Positions 9,409-17,290 are shown, counted from the stretch's first letter. The stretch: DNA of 64,000 bases from JACJXF01 sp038316435 (GCA_038316435.1 JBBQAQ010000005.1:79019-143018); one strand, 5' to 3'. The notes: a model not told the origin generated them from the letters alone. Program-made: numbers and translations.

Positions 9409-10344
9409 ATGAAAATTACCGTTGTAGGAGCTGGAAATGTTGGAGCAACAGCAGCCAATATCCTGGCCGAAAAAGAAGTAGCAAGTACCGTTGTTCTGCT
9501 TGATGTTGTTAAAGGTCTTGCTGAAGGGAAATCACTGGATATCATGCAAATGGCTCCTTTAGCCTTATTTGACACAAAAACTATCGGTGTTACCGATGAT
9601 TACTCAGCAACAACTGATTCATCAGTTGTAATTATCACATCAGGACTTGCACGAAAACCCGGAATGAACCGTGAAGATCTTCTTGAAGCCAATGCACACA
9701 TCGTTAAAAATGTAACTGAAAATATCATTAAATATTCACCTGACGCTATACTTATTGTTGTTAGCAATCCGCTTGATGCAATGACCTATGTAGCAATGAA
9801 AGTTGCGGGGATTCCCAGCAGCAGGGTAATGGGAATGGCCGGACTGCTTGATACTGCGAGATACAGAGCCTTTCTCGCTGAGGAACTCGATTGTTCGGTA
9901 AAAGATATTCAGGCGGTAATTCTTGGCGGACATGGTGATGATATGGTTCCTCTGATGAATTATACCACTCTGAGTGGAGTTCCAATCCGCCAGTTGCTAT
10001 CTGATGAAAAGTTGAATGAAATTATTAACCGTACTCGTAAAGGTGGAGGTGAACTTGTAAATCTTATGGGTAAATCAGCATGGTATGCTCCCGGATATGC
10101 CGCTGCCCGCATGGTTGAAGCAATTGCAAAAAACCAGAGAAGGTATTTCCCATGCAGCGCTTATTTGCAAGGAGAATACGGACAAAAAGATATATATTTT
10201 GGAGTACCGGTAAAACTTGGCAAAAAAGGAATAGAACACATCCTTGAAATTAACCTCGACAAAGATGAAAAAGCTTTGGTAGAGATTTCTGCAAATAGTG
10301 TCAGAGAGAATATTTCATTTCTGGAAAAGTTGAAACTTTGGTAG
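9409..10344 (+). CDS. mdh: Malate dehydrogenase (LDH-like type)
   Basis: 311 aa; NAD-dependent oxidation of malate to oxaloacetate in the TCA cycle. ITVVGAGNVGATAANILA is the dinucleotide fold with GxGxxG; LLDVVKG follows with the acidic residue for NAD. SGLARKPGMNREDLL holds the mobile-loop arginines (Arg rather than the Gln of lactate dehydrogenases, so malate is the expected substrate), VVSNPLDAMTY and VILGGHGDDMVPL hold the catalytic Asp-region and histidine. Monocistronic in appearance. Confidence 0.95.
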   Translation: MKITVVGAGNVGATAANILAEKEVASTVVLLDVVKGLAEGKSLDIMQMAPLALFDTKTIGVTDDYSATTDSSVVIITSGLARKPGMNREDLLEANAHIVKNVTENIIKYSPDAILIVVSNPLDAMTYVAMKVAGIPSSRVMGMAGLLDTARYRAFLAEELDCSVKDIQAVILGGHGDDMVPLMNYTTLSGVPIRQLLSDEKLNEIINRTRKGGGELVNLMGKSAWYAPGYAAARMVEAIAKNQRRYFPCSAYLQGEYGQKDIYFGVPVKLGKKGIEHILEINLDKDEKALVEISANSVRENISFLEKLKLW

Positions 10345-10389
10345 ATGGTTTTAGTAGGTGTCGTGACCTCATCGATATTCGCTTAACAT

Positions 10390-10419
10390 CGGTTTTTTGT
10401 GAGGAACGAGCGAAAACCG
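10390..10419 (+). terminator. Weak hairpin downstream of mdh
   Basis: CGGTTTT at 10390-10396 pairs with AAAACCG at 10413-10419 around a 16-base loop, about 45 bases after the mdh stop. There is no strong T tract directly after it, so it is a weak terminator candidate. Confidence 0.25.
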
Positions 10420-10463
10420 TGTTTTACTGAACAGGCATTGAAAATATGGCATATTAATTTTTT

Positions 10464-10488
10464 TTTGCTAATTTATCCCGTATTTTTG
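10464..10488 (+). promoter_or_regulatory. Candidate promoter for the toxin-antitoxin pair
   Basis: TATTTTTG at 10481-10488 matches TAnnTTTG, with a TTTG at 10464-10467. The spacer of 13 bases is shorter than the 18-21 usual in Bacteroidota, so only the -7 box is credible. It would leave a leader of roughly 120 bases. Confidence 0.3.
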
Positions 10489-10614
10489 CAAAAAAACATT
10501 TAAACTTTAATTCGTTTAAGATAATAGCGAAGTTGCAAAGTAAAAATTATTAACACTTTCTTTAGAGATTTTAAAAACAAGGCGGGCGTATGCCAGTTAA
10601 AAAGGGATTTGATT

Positions 10615-10824
10615 ATGCAAAGGGTAGTACTCGACATACCGGACAATAAAATAAACTTCTTCATGGAGCTCGTAAGTAACCTCGGTTTTAAAAAGGTAAA
10701 AAGGCTTTCTAAGGAGCAAAAAGAGTTTGTTGATGATTTAAGGGATTCTTTAAACGAGGTTGAACTTCATAGGCAGGGTAAAATAAAACTTCAACAGGCA
10801 AGAGATTTCTTAAATGAACTTTAA
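10615..10824 (+). CDS. Antitoxin-like small protein of a RelE-type pair
   Basis: 69 aa from the ATG at 10615 (a TTG two codons earlier is also possible; the AAAGGG upstream suits either). MQRVVLDIPDNKINFFMELVSNLGFKKVKRL is an N-terminal segment typical of Bacteroidota antitoxins, followed by a charged helical C-terminus that would wrap the toxin. It overlaps the toxin reading frame by 11 bases, the usual toxin-antitoxin arrangement. The antitoxin is intact while the toxin is frameshifted. No named family assigned. Confidence 0.65.
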   Translation: MQRVVLDIPDNKINFFMELVSNLGFKKVKRLSKEQKEFVDDLRDSLNEVELHRQGKIKLQQARDFLNEL

Positions 10825-11150
10825 TGTAATTGTTACCTCCAGTTTTAAAAAGCATGCCAAAAGAATTGGCAAAAAACATCATTCCCTCAAATCAGATATT
10901 GAAGCCCTTATTGGTTCCCTGGAGCAAAACCCGTTACAGGGCGAACCTTTAGGTAAAGACTGTTACAAAGGTACGCATGACTATTACCTCCAAAGGCAAA
11001 GGTAAAAGCGGCGGATCCCGTGTTATTACCTGCGTTAAAGTAGTTGATCATGACGTTTACCTGCTTACCCTCTACGATAAAACTGAAAAAGAAAACATCT
11101 CTGATAAAGAACTGGACGAACTGCTTAAAATTGAAGGACTGCTATTATAG
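10814..11150 (+). pseudogene. RelE/ParE-superfamily toxin, frameshifted
   Basis: The frame starting at 10814 reads MNFNVIVTSSFKKHAKRIGKK, then stops early after LQRQR. The +1-shifted frame from about 10970 continues as MTITSKGKGKSGGSRVITC, then VVDHDVYLLTLYDK and ISDKELDELLK to a stop at 11148-11150. Removing one G from the GG at 10970-10971 restores CYKVRMTITSKGKGKSGG and a single 111-aa RelE-like mRNA interferase. The break falls just before the strand that carries the catalytic basic residues, so the toxin as written is inactive. It may be a real mutation or a one-base sequencing error. Confidence 0.8.
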
Positions 11151-11178
11151 CAAAACCTGTATTATTCCGGGTTTTGCT
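11149..11178. terminator. Hairpin after the toxin gene
   Basis: AGCAAAACC at 11149-11157 pairs perfectly with GGTTTTGCT at 11170-11178 around a 12-base loop. It begins in the toxin stop codon and lies between convergent genes, so it may end transcription from both sides. No long T tract follows. Confidence 0.5.
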
Positions 11179-11205
11179 CATTCGTCAACTGTAAATTACT
11201 TTTAA

Positions 11206-11688
11206 TCATGGAATTGCCTTTCTCCTTAATGTCCCCATAGAATAAAGCAAACAATAAGGCTTCTCTAATACTTGTCCTGATTCAACTTTATAGTAAACAA
11301 GTCTATTTTTATTTACTCTATCCAATTGAATACCTAAAAGATAAGTTGTATTCGTGTAGTAAAAACGATAATTGATTACGCTAAAGACTTCTCCGTTATC
11401 GTCTTGGACAGTTTCCTCCTCTTTAAGAAAGTCGCCAACAGTATCACGAATAGCTACACCTTCTACTGAACATGATGTCTTTCTTTTTAAGTAGGATGTT
11501 AAAATGCTTATTTTCAGGGTATCTTCACTAATTTTATATACTTCTACCCTTTGACTTAAAGTGTCATTCTTATATTCAAAAATTTGAGTTTCAAAGGATA
11601 GTTTATCCTTCATTCCCTTTCTGTTTGGTTGACAACCAACGTAGCCAAAACAAGAGATAAATAATAGTATTAAAACAATCTTATTCAT
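11206..11688 (-). CDS. Putative lipoprotein, possible immunity protein
   Basis: 160 aa. The N-terminus MNKIVLILLFISCFGYVGC is a hydrophobic signal ending in a cysteine, so it is probably a lipoprotein, though the residue at -3 (Tyr) is not ideal. The rest is a beta-rich domain with no family that I recognise. It follows the CHAP-type amidase gene by 24 bases on the same strand. Amidase effectors that attack peptidoglycan are usually paired with periplasmic or lipoprotein immunity proteins, so an immunity role is a reasonable inference from position and export signal only. Confidence 0.55.
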   Translation of the reverse strand: MNKIVLILLFISCFGYVGCQPNRKGMKDKLSFETQIFEYKNDTLSQRVEVYKISEDTLKISILTSYLKRKTSCSVEGVAIRDTVGDFLKEEETVQDDNGEVFSVINYRFYYTNTTYLLGIQLDRVNKNRLVYYKVESGQVLEKPYCLLYSMGTLRRKAIP

Positions 11689-11712
11689 ACTATAAATAAT
11701 TAGAATTTCAAA

Positions 11713-12126
11713 TTAAGGGTTTGGCCATGCATACCTAACAACGTCAGTCTTCAAATAGTAATATTGTTGATACATAACTTGGTCCGTTTGGTTGCCTCCA
11801 AGAAGATTAATAGTTAAGTCGTTAGCCCCTAGGCCTGCATAAAAACCAACGTGGTATAAATCATTTTTGTAAGTTACTACTAGACAACCATATTGAGGCT
11901 CTGTCAAAGCGTTTCCCCAATTTAACCACGAATTAGCCTTTCCGCTATTGGTTCCCGTATATCCAGCACTTTTCATTACCCAATTCGCATAAGCTGAACA
12001 CCAACCCCAAGTTTTTGTTCCTGCCTGCCCTTTTAGATCAGTCGCATCGAAATATTCAATAATTCTTGCTATATTTGTTTTATCTGAGTTTTCTTTTGTG
12101 CCTATTTCGTTAATTGCTATACTCAT
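11713..12126 (-). CDS. Orphan CHAP/TIGR02594-type peptidoglycan amidase domain
   Basis: 137 aa consisting of little but a catalytic domain: SIAINEIGTKENSDKT, WGWCSAYANWVMKSAG with the nucleophile cysteine, LNWGNAL, GCLVV and YHVGFYAG with the histidine. This is the NlpC/P60-CHAP superfamily, TIGR02594-like, which cuts peptidoglycan peptide bonds. It has no signal peptide. Upstream of the ATG the frame still codes GDPPW, which belongs to the start of this domain in relatives, and is then closed by TAA, so the domain looks like a tip cut off from a larger protein such as an RHS toxin. Same strand as the RHS fragment upstream. Confidence 0.7.
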   Translation of the reverse strand: MSIAINEIGTKENSDKTNIARIIEYFDATDLKGQAGTKTWGWCSAYANWVMKSAGYTGTNSGKANSWLNWGNALTEPQYGCLVVTYKNDLYHVGFYAGLGANDLTINLLGGNQTDQVMYQQYYYLKTDVVRYAWPNP

Positions 12127-12157
12127 CCATGGAGGGTCCCCTTGCGATGAGGCTTAT

Positions 12158-12574
12158 CTAATTAAGTCCATTTATAATAACCAGTAAGATAATTGAAAGG
12201 AATGCAAGACTACAAAGTATTAAATATAAGTTTGAATATATTCTTTTAAGATTGCCAGCCTTTTTTATCACTTCACGATATATTTTTCTCTTATCCTTCA
12301 ATCTTAACCTACTAAATATAATATAGATGGGTAGAAGTATAACAAAACTTATAAGCATTGCAATCGGAGCTAATGGTAGACCTTGCTTCATTAAAAATGA
12401 AAATCCATTAAATTCCAATATCATTTCCAAAACAATAGATATAAATAATAAAATAATGAATACACACGCTATGGCCAAAGCATTAACACTTGAGTTTATT
12501 CCATCCCATCTTTTCTTGTAACTTTTCTTAATAAAAAGAAAATAACACAGCCAAATTTTATATCCAGCTTCCAT
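12158..12574 (-). CDS. Small membrane protein, candidate immunity to the RHS tip
   Basis: 138 aa with a basic N-terminus and three strong hydrophobic segments: ACVFIILLFISIVLEMIL, LAPIAMLISFVILLPIYIIF and YLILCSLAFLSIILLVII. It starts 2 bases after the RHS fragment stop on the same strand. A short polytopic protein directly after an RHS C-terminus is the usual place for an immunity gene. No family recognised, and the role is inferred from position. Confidence 0.55.
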   Translation of the reverse strand: MEAGYKIWLCYFLFIKKSYKKRWDGINSSVNALAIACVFIILLFISIVLEMILEFNGFSFLMKQGLPLAPIAMLISFVILLPIYIIFSRLRLKDKRKIYREVIKKAGNLKRIYSNLYLILCSLAFLSIILLVIINGLN

Positions 12575-12576
12575 TA

Positions 12577-13581
12577 CTACCAGTTTTTATAAAAATATTC
12601 ACCAATATCGATAACTGTATTCACCAATAAAATACCCGCACCAATTGGAGCTAAAGGTGTAAACAACATAACAGTCCCTGTAACATAACCCGCTGCTTGA
12701 GTTGTTTGTAATGATCCTTCCACATAATCTCCTCTGGAAAATGCTTTTGCTGCCTGATTAGTATTATCTACAGTTCCTACTAAACCTCCAATAACACCTG
12801 CTCCTTTACTTACACTTTTAACAACTGGGTTGTTTATACCTCTTGCTGCTTCACTAACCATCGATGTCCATAAACCAGTACCTGTTGAAACATCGTCAGC
12901 TAATTTACCCCCACCTCCTTCGGGGCCATCAAGTGATAAATAAATTATTGTGTAGTTATGATCAGCGTGAACTATTTTACCGTCCACAATTCCACAAGTA
13001 TAATAATCAATAATTTCAACAGTAAAAACACCATTAAAATTAGGGTCTAATTTCATAATATCGTATAATGGATAATAGGAATTAAAATCCCCATCCCAAC
13101 TCCCATCAATTTTAGCATTAACATACGAATTAAATGCATCTTCTGGTCCTCGTCCTCCACCAGACCCAGGCACTCCACTCTCAAGTATATGAGGCCTATC
13201 ATTATTATCCGGCCCCCCTAATGGTGGATCGTCCATTCTTTTTGCATACCCTGAAGGGTCTATATATTTTAACGGATTATTAATCACATAACTATACCTG
13301 TTAAAATCCTGAGTAAAAAATGGGTTAGCAAAAAACGGATCAGGGCTCAAAAACCTACCCAAAACCGGGTCATACATCCTCCCATTCATATTTATTAAAC
13401 CAAACTGGTCTATGTGTTCGTGGCCGGTGTAACCTCGGGAAAAGGTGGTTGCTGGAATATTGGTATAAGTCCAGGTATCGGGGTTTCTTCTGTTATCTCT
13501 GCGACTAGTAAGGTTTCCGGTTTCTGCATTGAAAACATATCCAAGGTTTTGAATGGTATCTGTAACGATTCCACTTAACAT
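12577..13581 (-). CDS. RHS repeat protein, C-terminal fragment with variable toxin-like tip
   Basis: 334 aa from an internal ATG. It begins with RHS pieces (NLGYVFNAETGNLTSRRDN), jumps to TWTYTNIPATTFSRGYTGHEH and then has the RHS core end: GLINMNGRMYDPVLGRFLSPDP, then FNRYSYVINNPLKYIDPSGY. In complete RHS proteins about 200 residues normally separate the first two pieces, so there is probably an internal deletion. After the core, about 230 residues are unique and end in Gly-rich hydrophobic helices (KGAGVIGGLVGTVD; GTVMLFTPLAPIGAGILLV), which could insert in membranes. The gene has lost its N-terminus and secretion signal; see the upstream remnant. Confidence 0.7.
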   Translation of the reverse strand: MLSGIVTDTIQNLGYVFNAETGNLTSRRDNRRNPDTWTYTNIPATTFSRGYTGHEHIDQFGLINMNGRMYDPVLGRFLSPDPFFANPFFTQDFNRYSYVINNPLKYIDPSGYAKRMDDPPLGGPDNNDRPHILESGVPGSGGGRGPEDAFNSYVNAKIDGSWDGDFNSYYPLYDIMKLDPNFNGVFTVEIIDYYTCGIVDGKIVHADHNYTIIYLSLDGPEGGGGKLADDVSTGTGLWTSMVSEAARGINNPVVKSVSKGAGVIGGLVGTVDNTNQAAKAFSRGDYVEGSLQTTQAAGYVTGTVMLFTPLAPIGAGILLVNTVIDIGEYFYKNW

Positions 13582-13829
13582 ACCAGGCCATCGAAGGTTT
13601 TGGTTGTAATAAGTCCATTTCCACAGGAGTACTTAGTATATTGGTTAAAGGAATTCATACTTGTTGCATCCCAGATAATAGCGTTGTTATCTTTTCTTTC
13701 CCCCTATACCCTTCATTTATTTTTAATATTTCCTTGTACTTCGATTGATCGAGCAAAATAATCACGCCGTATTGCACCCTGATTAAAATAAATCCAATAA
13801 TTACCTATCAACTTACTATCCCAAATCAT
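13582..13829 (-). pseudogene. Decayed RHS coding remnant upstream of the RHS fragment
   Basis: Reading the minus strand in shifting frames recovers RHS sequence: MIWDSKLIGNYWIYFNQG and AIRRDYFARSIEVQGNIKNK in one frame, then NNAIIWDATSMNSFNQ and YTKYSCGNGLITTKTFDG in another, which runs by a further one-base shift into GMLSGIVTDT of the downstream fragment. At least two frameshifts and stops separate these pieces. The remnant begins inside the last codons of the DUF1015 gene, which marks the edge of the RHS material. Confidence 0.7.
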
Positions 13830-15063
13830 GAATCACAAGTCCACTCCTCAATTTCGGCTCGAACCAGGTGGTTTTTGGAGGCATAATATTGTTTGTATCA
13901 GCAATATCCATCAATTGCTTCATACTCACAGGGTATAAAGCAAAAGCAGCAGCCATTTCACCACTGTCAACTCTTTTTGATAATTCTCCTAAACCTCTTA
14001 TTCCTCCAACAAAATCAATACGCGTTGACTTGCGAAGGTCGGTGATATCGAGGATTGGTGTAAATACAGTTTCCGACAACACATTTACATCAAGACAAGC
14101 AATCGGATCAGCATCATTATAATTGCCAGGTTTAGCGGTTAAGGAATACCATAAGCCATTGATATACATACTGAAATTATGAAGGTTTTCGGGTTTGTAA
14201 ATCGATTTACCCTTTTCTTCGACAATAAAACTTTTACTAAGTTTTTCAATAAACTGAGGAACTGATAGTCCGTTAAGGTCTTTTACCAGACGGTTATAAT
14301 CTATAATCGTTAATTCACCTGCCGGGAAATGTACAGCAAGGAAGAAGTTATATTCTTCTTTACCGGTATGAGCGGGGTTTTTCTTTTTTCTTTCATTGCC
14401 AACAAGAGCTGCGGCAGCAGTGCGATGATGTCCATCTGCAACATAAGTAAAAGGAATGTCATCCCTGAAAATTTCAACAATCCTTTTAACTACAGAAAAA
14501 TCAGAGATTACCCAAAGTTGATGACCAACGCCATCGGGGGTTTTAAAATCATATTCGGGTTTTGCTGCTACAACATTAGCAGTGATGGATTTAAGTTCTT
14601 TATGATCTGGATATGCAAAGAATACAGGCTCTGCATTAAAATTTGTAACGCGGATATGGTTCATGCGATCTTCTTCCTTGTCGGGCCGCGTCAGTTCGTG
14701 CTTTTTTATAATATTATTCAGGTAATCCTCCACTGCAGCGCATCCTACAATACCATATTGTGTTTTGCCCCACATGGTTTGAGCATAGATATAAAGAACT
14801 TCTTCTTTATCCTGTACAAACATTCCATTATCGATAAGTTTTTTCAAATTTTCCTTTGCCTTGTTGTAAACTAAATCTGAATGGAGGTCAACGTCTGCGG
14901 GAAGATCAATTTCAGGTTTTACAACGTGAAGGAAAGAATGAGGATTTCCTTTGACCTCTTCTCTTGCTTCTTCAGAGTTTAAAACGTCATATGGTCTAGA
15001 TGCAACCTGATCTACATTTTCTTTTTTAGGCCTGAAACCTTTAAATGCTTTAATAATTGCCAT
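13816..15063 (-). CDS. DUF1015 family protein linked to serine synthesis
   Basis: 415 aa from the ATG at 15063, giving the family start MAIIKAFKGFRPKKE and VASRPYDVLNSEEA; a longer frame would start inside a terminator hairpin. YVADGHHRTAAAALVG is the most conserved DUF1015 motif, and SFLHVVKPEIDLP and FFLAVHFPAGELTIIDYNR are also typical. Genes of this family often sit beside serA/serC, as here, but the biochemical role is not established to my knowledge. Upstream, a strong terminator separates it from serA. Its 3' end touches the RHS remnant. Confidence 0.88.
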   Translation of the reverse strand: MAIIKAFKGFRPKKENVDQVASRPYDVLNSEEAREEVKGNPHSFLHVVKPEIDLPADVDLHSDLVYNKAKENLKKLIDNGMFVQDKEEVLYIYAQTMWGKTQYGIVGCAAVEDYLNNIIKKHELTRPDKEEDRMNHIRVTNFNAEPVFFAYPDHKELKSITANVVAAKPEYDFKTPDGVGHQLWVISDFSVVKRIVEIFRDDIPFTYVADGHHRTAAAALVGNERKKKNPAHTGKEEYNFFLAVHFPAGELTIIDYNRLVKDLNGLSVPQFIEKLSKSFIVEEKGKSIYKPENLHNFSMYINGLWYSLTAKPGNYNDADPIACLDVNVLSETVFTPILDITDLRKSTRIDFVGGIRGLGELSKRVDSGEMAAAFALYPVSMKQLMDIADTNNIMPPKTTWFEPKLRSGLVIHDLG

Positions 15064-15076
15064 GGTTCGTTTGGAT

Positions 15077-15119
15077 AAAAAACAAAGACGCATTCCTGAA
15101 AAAGGGTTGATGCGTCTTT
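15077..15119 (-). terminator. Intrinsic terminator between serA and DUF1015
   Basis: On the minus strand AAAGACGCAT (15119-15110) and ATGCGTCTTT (15093-15084) form a perfect 10-bp stem with a 16-base loop, followed by G and six T residues (15082-15077). It ends only 13 bases before the DUF1015 start codon, so transcription from serC-serA should mostly stop here unless it is read through. Confidence 0.8.
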
Positions 15120-15140
15120 ATTAAGTTTAACAATTCAATA

Positions 15141-16064
15141 CTATTTTTTATTTACCTGGAAGGTTGTATCCCCTTTATCCAGGAAGTTAATAATTTGCTT
15201 TGCCGCTGCAACACCAGCATTCAGGTTTGCCTCCGCTGTCTGCGCACCCATTTTCTTGGGAGTTGCAAAATAACGGCCTTTGTATTTTACCAACTGATCC
15301 TTACAATCTGGTTCAATATCAGTAGCATACCTGAAATCAGGTCTTTGCTCAAACATTTTAATCAGTGAAGGTTCATGAACTACTTCTTTTCTGGCTGTGT
15401 TAACGATGGTAGCTCCTTCAGGCATTGCAGACATCAGCTCAAAATTAATGACATCCTTGGTTGCCTTATTTAGCGGGATATGCAAAGAAACATACTGGCA
15501 TTTACTAAACATATCTGCTGCGGTTTCTTCAAATTTAATCCCATCGTTTTCAATTAACACTTTGTCAACAAATGGATCGTGAGCATAAACCTTCATTCCG
15601 AAACCTTTGGCAATTAATGCAACAATACGGCCAACATAGCCATATGCATAAATGCCAATTTTTTTATTCCGGAGTTCAGTTCCCGTTGAACCGTCAAATC
15701 CGCCCCTGTTAAGGTAAACGAGCATACCAAACACAAGTTCGGCAACGGCGTTTGAATTTTGGCCAGGAGTATTCATTACCACAAGACCCTTTTCAGTTGC
15801 AACCGCAAGGTCAACATTATCATACCCTGCACCTGCTCTCACAACAATTTTCAAATTTTTTGCAGCTTTCAGCACATCTCTGTCGACTATGTCAGAACGA
15901 ATTATTATTGCATCCACATCAGCAACAGCCATTTGAAGTTCTGTTTGTGAAGTATAATTTTCAAGCAAAACCCATTCATGTCCCCCTTCGCTAATAACTG
16001 TCTGAATAGACTGAACTGCAAGTTTAGAAAACGGTTTATCTGTCGCTATTAGAATCTTCCCCAT
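15141..16064 (-). CDS. serA: D-3-phosphoglycerate dehydrogenase, short form
   Basis: 307 aa; oxidises 3-phosphoglycerate to 3-phosphohydroxypyruvate, first step of serine synthesis. It has the 2-hydroxyacid dehydrogenase layout: VVRAGAGYDNVDL, the NAD fold around GIYAYGYVGRIVALIAKGFG (first Gly of GxGxxG is Ala), SLHIPLNKATKDVI, NTARKEVVHE and DIEPD. It has no ACT regulatory domain. At the place of the usual catalytic TPH the sequence is TPKKMGAQTAEAN, so Lys replaces His, as I recall for the short Bacteroides/Entamoeba-type enzymes. It follows serC by 21 bases, one operon. Confidence 0.92.
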   Translation of the reverse strand: MGKILIATDKPFSKLAVQSIQTVISEGGHEWVLLENYTSQTELQMAVADVDAIIIRSDIVDRDVLKAAKNLKIVVRAGAGYDNVDLAVATEKGLVVMNTPGQNSNAVAELVFGMLVYLNRGGFDGSTGTELRNKKIGIYAYGYVGRIVALIAKGFGMKVYAHDPFVDKVLIENDGIKFEETAADMFSKCQYVSLHIPLNKATKDVINFELMSAMPEGATIVNTARKEVVHEPSLIKMFEQRPDFRYATDIEPDCKDQLVKYKGRYFATPKKMGAQTAEANLNAGVAAAKQIINFLDKGDTTFQVNKK

Positions 16065-16085
16065 AAAATTTATTAGTAATTGTTA

Positions 16086-17156
16086 TTATCCTTTCGCATC
16101 GAACTCTTTCATGCAATTTACTAGTGCCTGCACGCTTTCCACTGGCATGGCATTATAAATAGAAGCTCTGAATCCACCAACAGACCTATGACCTTTTAAA
16201 CCGATCATACCCTGGGCAGAAGAAAATTTATTAAAGTCTTCTTCTTTTTCAATATAATTTTCATTCATTACGAAGCATACGTTCATAATTGAACGGTCTT
16301 CAGCTTTTTCCACTGAGCCTTTAAACATCTTGTTACGGTCGATCTCATTGTAGAGAATTTCAGCTTTCTTAAGATTTGTTTTGTGCATCCCTTCTACTCC
16401 ACCTTGCTGTTTGTACCATTTTAATGTTTGAAGAGCTGAGTAAATGGCAATACAGGGAGGTGTATTATACATTGTTTCATTTTCAATATGAATCTGATAA
16501 TCCATCATTGAAGGAATAGGATGACTAACTTTTCCAAGTACATCATTCTTAACAATAACAAAAGTAAGACCAGCCGGAGCAAGGTTTTTCTGAGCGCCAC
16601 CGTAAATAAGAGCGTATTTAGAGACATCCATTGGCCTGCTAAAAATATCTGAAGACATATCGGCAACAAGAGGAACTGAAACATCCAGGTCTTCTTTAAG
16701 TTCTGTTCCATAAATTGTATTATTCGTTGTAATATGCAAATAATCAATATCTGAAGGAACTGTAAAACCTTTTGGAATATATGCGTAATTTCTATCTTTT
16801 GAAGAAGCAACTGTAACAACTTCACCAAATAGTTTAGCCTCTTTTATTGCTTTTGATGCCCACACACCTGTATCAAGATACCCGGCTTTTTTGTTCATTA
16901 GATTGTATGGAACCTGCATAAATTGCATGCTGGCACCTCCCTGAAGAAACAATACAGAATAACCTTCAGGTATGTGCAACAATTCTTTGAACAAGGCAAT
17001 AGCTTCATCAGTAACTGCGATAAATTCCTTACTTCGGTGGGAAATTTCAAGAATTGAAAGACCTGAACCATTAAAATCTAAAACTGCTTTTGCTGTATTT
17101 TCTATGGTAAACTGCGACAGGATTGAGGGACCTGCATAGAAATTATGTTTCTTCAT
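16086..17156 (-). CDS. serC: Phosphoserine aminotransferase
   Basis: 356 aa; PLP-dependent conversion of 3-phosphohydroxypyruvate and glutamate to phosphoserine. It starts KKHNFYAGPSILSQF, has FLQGGASMQFMQVPYNLM, and YGGAQKNLAPAGLTFVIV with the PLP lysine, and ends with KGHRSVGGFRASIYNAMP, all typical SerC motifs. First gene of the serC-serA unit; no serB phosphatase is in the window. Confidence 0.96.
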   Translation of the reverse strand: MKKHNFYAGPSILSQFTIENTAKAVLDFNGSGLSILEISHRSKEFIAVTDEAIALFKELLHIPEGYSVLFLQGGASMQFMQVPYNLMNKKAGYLDTGVWASKAIKEAKLFGEVVTVASSKDRNYAYIPKGFTVPSDIDYLHITTNNTIYGTELKEDLDVSVPLVADMSSDIFSRPMDVSKYALIYGGAQKNLAPAGLTFVIVKNDVLGKVSHPIPSMMDYQIHIENETMYNTPPCIAIYSALQTLKWYKQQGGVEGMHKTNLKKAEILYNEIDRNKMFKGSVEKAEDRSIMNVCFVMNENYIEKEEDFNKFSSAQGMIGLKGHRSVGGFRASIYNAMPVESVQALVNCMKEFDAKG

Positions 17157-17270
17157 GATAATTGGAATTTGTTATTATTGGGCTGTTTAAAGTAAAATTT
17201 TCGTCGTAAAATTAGTAATTAAATTACGAATTAAAAGGAAAAGGTGCTGATGGTTAATAAAAAGGAAAGA

Positions 17271-17290
17271 ATTGTTAATTACATAACAAT
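17271..17290 (-). terminator. Terminator after comB
   Basis: Directly after the comB stop codon on the minus strand ATTGTTA (17290-17284) pairs with TAACAAT (17277-17271) around a 6-base loop, followed by a T-rich run. The stem is short and AT-rich, so the call is moderate. Confidence 0.45.

Noticed and set aside
14329..14874. Plus-strand open frame of 181 codons opposite the DUF1015 gene
   Set aside because: It is wholly inside a well-supported gene on the other strand and has no family resemblance.
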